From NCBI GenBank assembly GCA_030263275.1, contig SZOR01000028.1, positions 1 to 40,246 on the forward strand: a stretch of 40,246 nucleotides of DNA, read 5' to 3'. Source of the DNA: DSNY01 sp016861185. GTDB lineage: Bacteria; Pseudomonadota; Gammaproteobacteria; Burkholderiales; Burkholderiaceae_F. Both the position numbers and the translations under genes were made by a program. Positions 39,830 through 40,246 of the stretch are shown piece after piece. Each line of letters begins with the position of its first letter. Within the stretch, counting starts at the first letter, position 1. The notes under the pieces were generated by a model. The model was given only the letters and a program-made list of their open reading frames with translations. It did not search any database and was not told the DNA's origin.

Positions 39830-40246
<417 letters not shown>

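Overview
The window is strongly GC-rich chromosomal DNA. It most likely comes from a betaproteobacterium of the Burkholderiales type. The support is a Bug-type (TctC-like) solute-binding protein, a LysR regulator divergent from an HMG-CoA-lyase-like gene, the imuA-imuB-dnaE2 mutagenesis cassette behind a LexA-type box, and a 5S/23S rRNA pair at the right edge. No phage, plasmid or CRISPR locus is visible. This placement rests on gene content and protein similarity recalled from memory, not on a search.

Layout, left to right. 0-4.2 kb: a C-terminally truncated M20 amidohydrolase beside a possible insertion-sequence end, one orphan DppB-type permease, a small membrane protein whose start looks frameshifted, and an exported MsrB-MsrA pair. 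4.3-8.2 kb: a divergent denitrification pair, quinol-dependent NO reductase (norZ) and a three-domain copper nitrite reductase (nirK), sharing a regulatory gap with an FNR/DNR-like box. 8.2-17.5 kb: a LysR regulator divergent from a tightly packed run of nine genes. These are an HMG-CoA-lyase-like enzyme, a family III CoA-transferase, a Bug protein, a gamma carbonic anhydrase, then the phenylalanine/tyrosine catabolic genes hppD, a VOC protein, fahA, phhA, and an SDR that resembles dihydropteridine reductase.

17.6-19.7 kb: a small cytochrome c convergent with an exported PQQ-type sugar dehydrogenase, in DNA that looks less GC-biased than its surroundings. 19.7-23.0 kb: serC, serA and an MDR-family reductase. 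23.0-27.3 kb (minus strand): the most unusual part, an apparent operon of an ECF sigma factor with a cysteine-rich tail (SigZ-like), an arsenite methyltransferase (arsM), and a 908-residue protein that joins a degenerate bc1-type cytochrome b to a dodecaheme c-type region. 27.4-33.5 kb: a peptide-type ABC binding protein followed by a duplicated 3' tail, a 2OG-Fe(II) oxygenase, a DUF3047 lipoprotein and a penicillin-acylase-family hydrolase. 33.5-39.5 kb: nikR, then the SOS mutasome imuA-imuB-dnaE2. 39.5-40.2 kb: the 3' end of an rRNA operon transcribed toward dnaE2.

How the genes work together. nirK and norZ take nitrite to N2O. phhA, hppD and fahA cover three steps of phenylalanine breakdown; homogentisate dioxygenase and maleylacetoacetate isomerase are not in the window. 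serC and serA provide two of the three serine biosynthesis steps. The sigma/arsM/multiheme operon suggests a thiol- or arsenic-responsive unit that includes a membrane electron-transfer protein. I know of no described system with this composition and regard it as the best candidate for something new here.
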